NCBI GenBank assembly: GCA_014238415.1 | Contig: JABABA010000002.1 | Location: 225,288-289,287, forward strand | Direction of reading: 5' to 3' | Source: Planctomycetota bacterium | Lineage (GTDB): Bacteria; Planctomycetota; UBA1135; GCA-002686595 | DNA: 64,000 bases | Part shown: positions 62,501-64,000 of the stretch, piece after piece | Numbering within the stretch: position 1 is the stretch's first letter | Layout: each line of letters starts with the position of its first letter | Notes under the pieces: model-generated | Told to the model about the DNA's origin: nothing | What the model saw: the letters and a program-made list of their open reading frames with translations, nothing else | The model's database searches: none | Translations under genes and position numbers: made by a program

Positions 62501-64000
62501 AGCTGGGCTTGGGACTTTGGTGATGGATTCACTTCGACCACACAGAATCCGAGCCATCTCTACACGGCTGCGGGTAGCTACACAGTCAGCTTGACGGTGA
62601 CCGGGCCTGGTGGTTCGGACACTCTGACCCGCACGGCCTATGTGGATGTTACGGAACCCGCGCCGGTTGCGGACTTTGTGGGTACCCCTACCAGTGGCTC
62701 TGCACCCCTTACGGTTGCATTCTCAGATGCATCAGTCGGTGTCGTGTCCAGCTGGGCTTGGGACTTTGGTGATGGGTCGACTGCGGCAGTTCAGAATCCC
62801 AGTCATGTGTATGCGGCAGTCGGAACCTACGCGGTCAGCTTGACCGTGACCGGGCCCGGTGGCTCGGATACCCTGACACGTACTGATTACATCGACGTGA
62901 CCGAGCCGCCACCCGTCGCGGGATTCAGCGGCGTACCGACGAGCGGTACTTCGCCTTTGACGGTGACTTTTGCTGACAGCTCCACGGGTCTGATTTCGAG
63001 TTATGCCTGGACCTTCGGCGATGGCGCGACATCTACTCTGCAAGACCCGAGTCATGTGTATGCGGCAGTCGGCACCTACTCGGTCAGCTTGACGGTGACC
63101 GGCCCCGGTGGTTCGGACACTCTGACACGCACGAACTACATTGATGTCACAGAGCCTGCGCCAATCGCCAACTTCAGCGGTGTGCCGACCAGCGGCACTT
63201 CGCCCTTGACGGTTGCGTTCAGCGATGCCTCAACTGGCGCGGTCTCCAGCTACGCCTGGGCCTTTGGCGATGGAGCTACTTCGACACTTCAGAGTCCGAG
63301 TCATGTGTACTCGGTTGCTGGTACGTATTCGGTCAGCTTGACCGTGATTGGGCCCGGTGGCACGGACACCCTGACGCGTACGGACTACATTGATGTGACT
63401 GAGCCTGCACCTGTGGCTGGGTTCAGCGGGACGCCGACAAGTGGCGCTTCGCCCTTGACGGTTGCGTTCAGCGATTCCTCCACTGGCGTGGTCTCGAGTC
63501 ATGCCTGGGACTTCGGCGATGGTGCGACTTCGACGCTCCAGAATCCGAGTCATGTGTATGCGGCAGTCGGAACCTACTCGGTCTCTCTGACGGTGACCGG
63601 GCCCGGCGGTTCGGACACTTTGACGCGTACGAACTACATTGATGTCACCGAGCCTGCACCAGTTGCCGGCTTCAGTGGTACGCCCACCAGCGGCACTTCC
63701 CCGCTCACCGTGGTGTTCTCTGACAGTTCGACCGGCGCGGTTTCGAGCTATGCCTGGACCTTCGGTGATGGCGCTACCTCGGCGCTCCAGAACCCGAGCC
63801 ATGTGTACTCGGTCGCTGGCACCTATTCGGTCAGCTTGACGGTAACGGGCCCCGGTGGTTCGGACACCCTGACGCGTACGAACTACATTGATGTCACTGA
63901 GCCCGCACCTGTTGCGGACTTCAGCGGTACACCAACAAGTGGCACCTCGCCCCTGACGGTTGCGTTCGGCGATGCCTCGACGGGAGTGGTTTCCAGTTAC
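56501..64000 (+). CDS. Giant secreted subtilisin-family protease with PKD repeats (3' truncated by window)
   Basis: All 2500 codons from ATG 56501 to the window edge are open. A signal region (about 9-36) is followed by a prodomain-like stretch of about 300 residues. An S8 peptidase comes next. Asp366 is in VNVVDDAYS, His398 in GGHGFLNSHIVGG and nucleophile Ser616 in SGTSHSTPGVAGG. ISTNSWGF and IFAAGNSGSG lie between. A beta domain to about 800 follows, then PKD domains. One PKD is at about 820-900, an inserted beta domain at about 907-1103, eight PKDs to 1768, a second inserted domain at 1770-1967, then PKDs to the edge. It is probably exported to degrade or bind extracellular polymers. The end and any anchor are outside the window. 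Confidence 0.9.
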   Translation, partial: MGLPRGLRMHVGIATAICVTLLASFGSVQVLLAPSEKGFLAPRAQVALAEQSNPVNPLASGQIGAGPLHRVWIRRDRQEQLFELLAQGAVVRRHDYGAFSVVVVDDRMLGGTQGLLRRGLNVRDDMNLVMFNNLLLDGRRLGATLAGLDPLERFGGPTELTLDPRSGLYVIQFDGPVKDEWIERLTDLGATFMQFVPMNSYVVRLSAEYVADLEALAAAEDYIQFVGNYEPAYRIHPNLRRVLRAGQGEAQKVVVQLVNEGRVRDSLAEIDSLADEIRSANVVGPYINVRATIHPSAWQAIASNERVFQIEPEGELTRYAVDEVQAQIVAGNVTGNSPSAPDYLAWLASQGFNSTQFGSFSVNVVDDAYSLTGHPDLPNSRVAFELNPTGQSGSQGGHGFLNSHIVGGFNNGTGSAFEDSGGYNYGLGIAPWARVGVTAIFGPGGMNASSFESQAYGLGARISTNSWGFTNSFTYTSNAQEYDFLTRDVQSSVSGNQEYLVIFAAGNSGSGSGTVGSPGVAKNILTVAAGENVRQTGTDGCAIPNSGANSWQDIISFSSRGPVNSAGGDGRWKPELTAPGTHIQAGVPQSAYTGSSVCNQYWPLGQTLYGWSSGTSHSTPGVAGGAALVRQWFINQGLAEPSPALLKAVLVATAEYMTGTGAGGSLPSNSQGSGSMHLGRAFDGLATIREDQSQVLTATGQIHQVSGSIVDGGQPVRIALVWTDAPGPTTGAPYVNDLNLEVTIGGNTYLGNVFSGANSTTGGSADVRNNTELIFLPAGTTGSFTVTVTAASIGGDGVPGNGDTTDQDFALLIYNGSSGPPPFAANFSGSPTSGLHPLTVAFTDHSTGGPTGWSWSFGDGATSTLQSPSHTYSVAGQYSVSLTITGSGGPDTMTRSNYISVTDPPPPGFGDGSFELQTAGAAPGGDWPVSSGTAHLVLPAGATTSDGGLPTHGTNWLEVSGAGSNASTPPSNPGGAGSPPSGGSGVSTSFNHAAGATELTFDAAFMRNETAGAQWNDWMSVDITDGSTWFNLYYADTNTPTPQTSSRNGFPMTAVSNVVADLATIFPGSSTSTVFTLTVQVGNLLDGIQSSIGYVDNFALGGAVPAPVADFSGTPLSGVAPLAVAFSDASTGSVSSWAWDFGDGGTSSAQNPAHTYTAAGTYSVSLTATGPGGSDTLTRPAYISVAEPPPVADFSGTPTSGTNPLTVSFSDSSSGAVTSWAWDFGDGGTSTLQSPSHTYAAVGTYSVSLSVTSAGGTDTLLRPNYIVVSDPPPVAAFSGTPTGGTVPLSVAFADASSGPITSWAWAFGDGGTSSLQNPSHVYSAVGTYSVSLTVTGPGGSDTLTRTNYIDVTDPPPVAEFSGTPTSGTAPLTVAFSDASTGVMTSWAWDFGDGGTSSAQNPSHVYSASGTYTVALTVTGPGGSDTRTRANYIAVADPPPVAAFTGTPTSGVTPLTVSFADASSGPVTSWAWTFGDGATSTLQSPSHVYGAVGTYSVSLTVTGPGGSDALTRTNYIVVSEPPPVAAFSGAPTSGTIPLDVVFSDASSGAITSWAWDFGDGGTSSLQNPNHTYTIAGVYSVTLTVTGPGGSDILTRSNYIVAGVPAPVADFDGVPVAGIAPLDVAFSDSSAGSITSWAWDFGDGGTSTVQNPSNTYSAVGVYSVSLTVTGPGGSDTMTRVNYIDVADPPPVADFTGTPTSGTVPLTVSFGDGSTGAVTSWAWDFGDGATSAAQNPSHTYAAVGTYSVSLTVTGPGGSDLLARANYITVSDAPPVEISDGSFEAQTAGTAPAAPWAVDAGPSHLILPAGATTSDGGLPTDGINWLELSTNGSNGATGPSNPGGAGNAPVGGSGVSTTFNIGASVAELSFDAAFMRNETANSTFNDWMSVDVTDGVTTVNVYYADTGTATPQTSSRHGFPMTAVSNVTADLAVLFPSATPATVFTLTVQVGNGVDSIQDSIGYADNFALSGAVPAPLANFSGTPLAGPAPLNVIFSDASTGTVDSWAWDFGDGFTSTTQNPSHLYTAAGSYTVSLTVTGPGGSDTLTRTAYVDVTEPAPVADFVGTPTSGSAPLTVAFSDASVGVVSSWAWDFGDGSTAAVQNPSHVYAAVGTYAVSLTVTGPGGSDTLTRTDYIDVTEPPPVAGFSGVPTSGTSPLTVTFADSSTGLISSYAWTFGDGATSTLQDPSHVYAAVGTYSVSLTVTGPGGSDTLTRTNYIDVTEPAPIANFSGVPTSGTSPLTVAFSDASTGAVSSYAWAFGDGATSTLQSPSHVYSVAGTYSVSLTVIGPGGTDTLTRTDYIDVTEPAPVAGFSGTPTSGASPLTVAFSDSSTGVVSSHAWDFGDGATSTLQNPSHVYAAVGTYSVSLTVTGPGGSDTLTRTNYIDVTEPAPVAGFSGTPTSGTSPLTVVFSDSSTGAVSSYAWTFGDGATSALQNPSHVYSVAGTYSVSLTVTGPGGSDTLTRTNYIDVTEPAPVADFSGTPTSGTSPLTVAFGDASTGVVSSY
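59220..59810 (+). repeat. Inserted beta domain, copy 1
   Basis: About 195 codons between PKD1 and PKD2 encode DGSFELQTAGAAPGGDWPVS, then LPAGATTSDGGLPTHGTNWL and SIGYVDNFALGG. It resembles a carbohydrate-binding or jelly-roll module. A close second copy lies at 61815-62405 (DGSFEAQTAGTAPAAPWAVD, SIGYADNFALSG). Confidence 0.8.
59813..61805 (+). repeat. Eight tandem PKD-coding repeats (first block)
   Basis: Eight units of about 248 bp (82-83 codons) start near 59813, 60062, 60312, 60561, 60811, 61050, 61308 and 61558. Each encodes a PKD domain with PVADF, WAWDFGDG, NPSHTY and SVSLTVTGPGGSDT. The repeat register is in frame with the protease gene. Confidence 0.9.
61815..62405 (+). repeat. Inserted beta domain, copy 2
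   Basis: This is the second copy of the domain at 59220-59810, with about the same length and shared blocks (VLFPS in place of IFPG, MSVDVTDG, ATPQTSSRHGFPMTAVSNV). It splits the PKD array into two blocks, which suggests duplication of a unit made of the inserted domain plus PKDs. Confidence 0.8.
62408..64000 (+). repeat. Tandem PKD-coding repeats (second block, runs off window)
   Basis: Six full units and one partial unit of about 248 bp start near 62410, 62659, 62909, 63157, 63405, 63655 and 63904. The last four are nearly identical at the DNA level around the segment encoding GGSDTLTRTNYIDVTEPAPV, more so than the first block. The array continues past 64000. Confidence 0.88.

Noticed and set aside
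61187..63802. Several long antisense open frames under the PKD array with internally repeated sequence
   Set aside because: Their periodicity simply mirrors the PKD repeats on the plus strand.
59813..64000. CRISPR-like or satellite array
   Set aside because: The regular units are about 248 bp, coding, in frame, and encode PKD domains.

Overview
The window looks like a chromosomal segment of a diderm, GC-rich heterotrophic bacterium, most likely Planctomycetota or a close relative. The reasons are a signal peptidase I with a family-type insertion of about 200 residues, a tandem 3-keto-disaccharide hydrolase (DUF1080) lipoprotein, a BNR/VPS10-type propeller protein, many lipobox signals together with MltA, two ECF sigma/anti-sigma cassettes, and RpiB/DeoC variants of the type found in planctomycete microcompartment loci. 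This placement is inferred from family composition, not from a marker gene. Most genes lack a clear Shine-Dalgarno sequence, and GTG and TTG starts are common. Many neighbours overlap by 4 bp (ATGA, GTGA or TTGA), which implies translational coupling.

Layout. 0-7.3 kb: a GT2 glycosyltransferase, the DUF1080 lipoprotein divergent from a BNR-propeller protein, a small ORF, and a 2-isopropylmalate-synthase-like enzyme. 7.5-15.4 kb: aspartate kinase, mgtE-lepB, an ECF sigma/anti-sigma/accessory operon, and selU-DoxX. 15.5-26.8 kb: pepN, a DUF5666-like lipoprotein, purF, then a run of glycosyltransferase, B12-radical SAM protein, aldo/keto reductase and SGNH hydrolase. 26.8-33.1 kb: tRNA-Arg(CCG), a Ca-binding-repeat protein, a second ECF sigma/anti-sigma/lipoprotein operon, MoxR, and a TPR lipoprotein. 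33.1-44.2 kb: a small acidic protein, a membrane/TrkA-C gene broken by two in-frame stops, MOSC-MltA, a PLD-like lipoprotein, a class V aminotransferase, an EEP-family hydrolase, a transketolase-like enzyme, and secreted proteins including a HExxH lipoprotein.

44.3-56.2 kb is a nucleoside salvage and catabolism region: a small acidic protein (paralogue of the one at 33 kb), deoB, a pyrimidine-nucleoside phosphorylase, a thioredoxin-fold-like protein, nupC and a purine-nucleoside phosphorylase. After a membrane P-loop NTPase, a PGPGW membrane protein and a dynamin-like GTPase comes an rpiB-like/deoC pair. Together these would import nucleosides, release (deoxy)ribose-1-phosphate, isomerise it, and cleave deoxyribose-5-phosphate to glyceraldehyde-3-phosphate and acetaldehyde. 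Both RpiB-like and DeoC carry N-terminal extensions resembling those of bacterial microcompartment cargo, and the RpiB-like protein has lost its active-site Cys. No shell gene is present in the window.

56.5-64 kb is filled by one open gene that runs off the window: a secreted subtilisin-family protease followed by at least 16 PKD domains and two copies of an inserted beta-rich domain. The most noteworthy items are the microcompartment-type RpiB/DeoC pair beside a deo operon, the doubly stop-interrupted TrkA-C membrane gene, the paralogous small acidic proteins, and the giant repeat protease.
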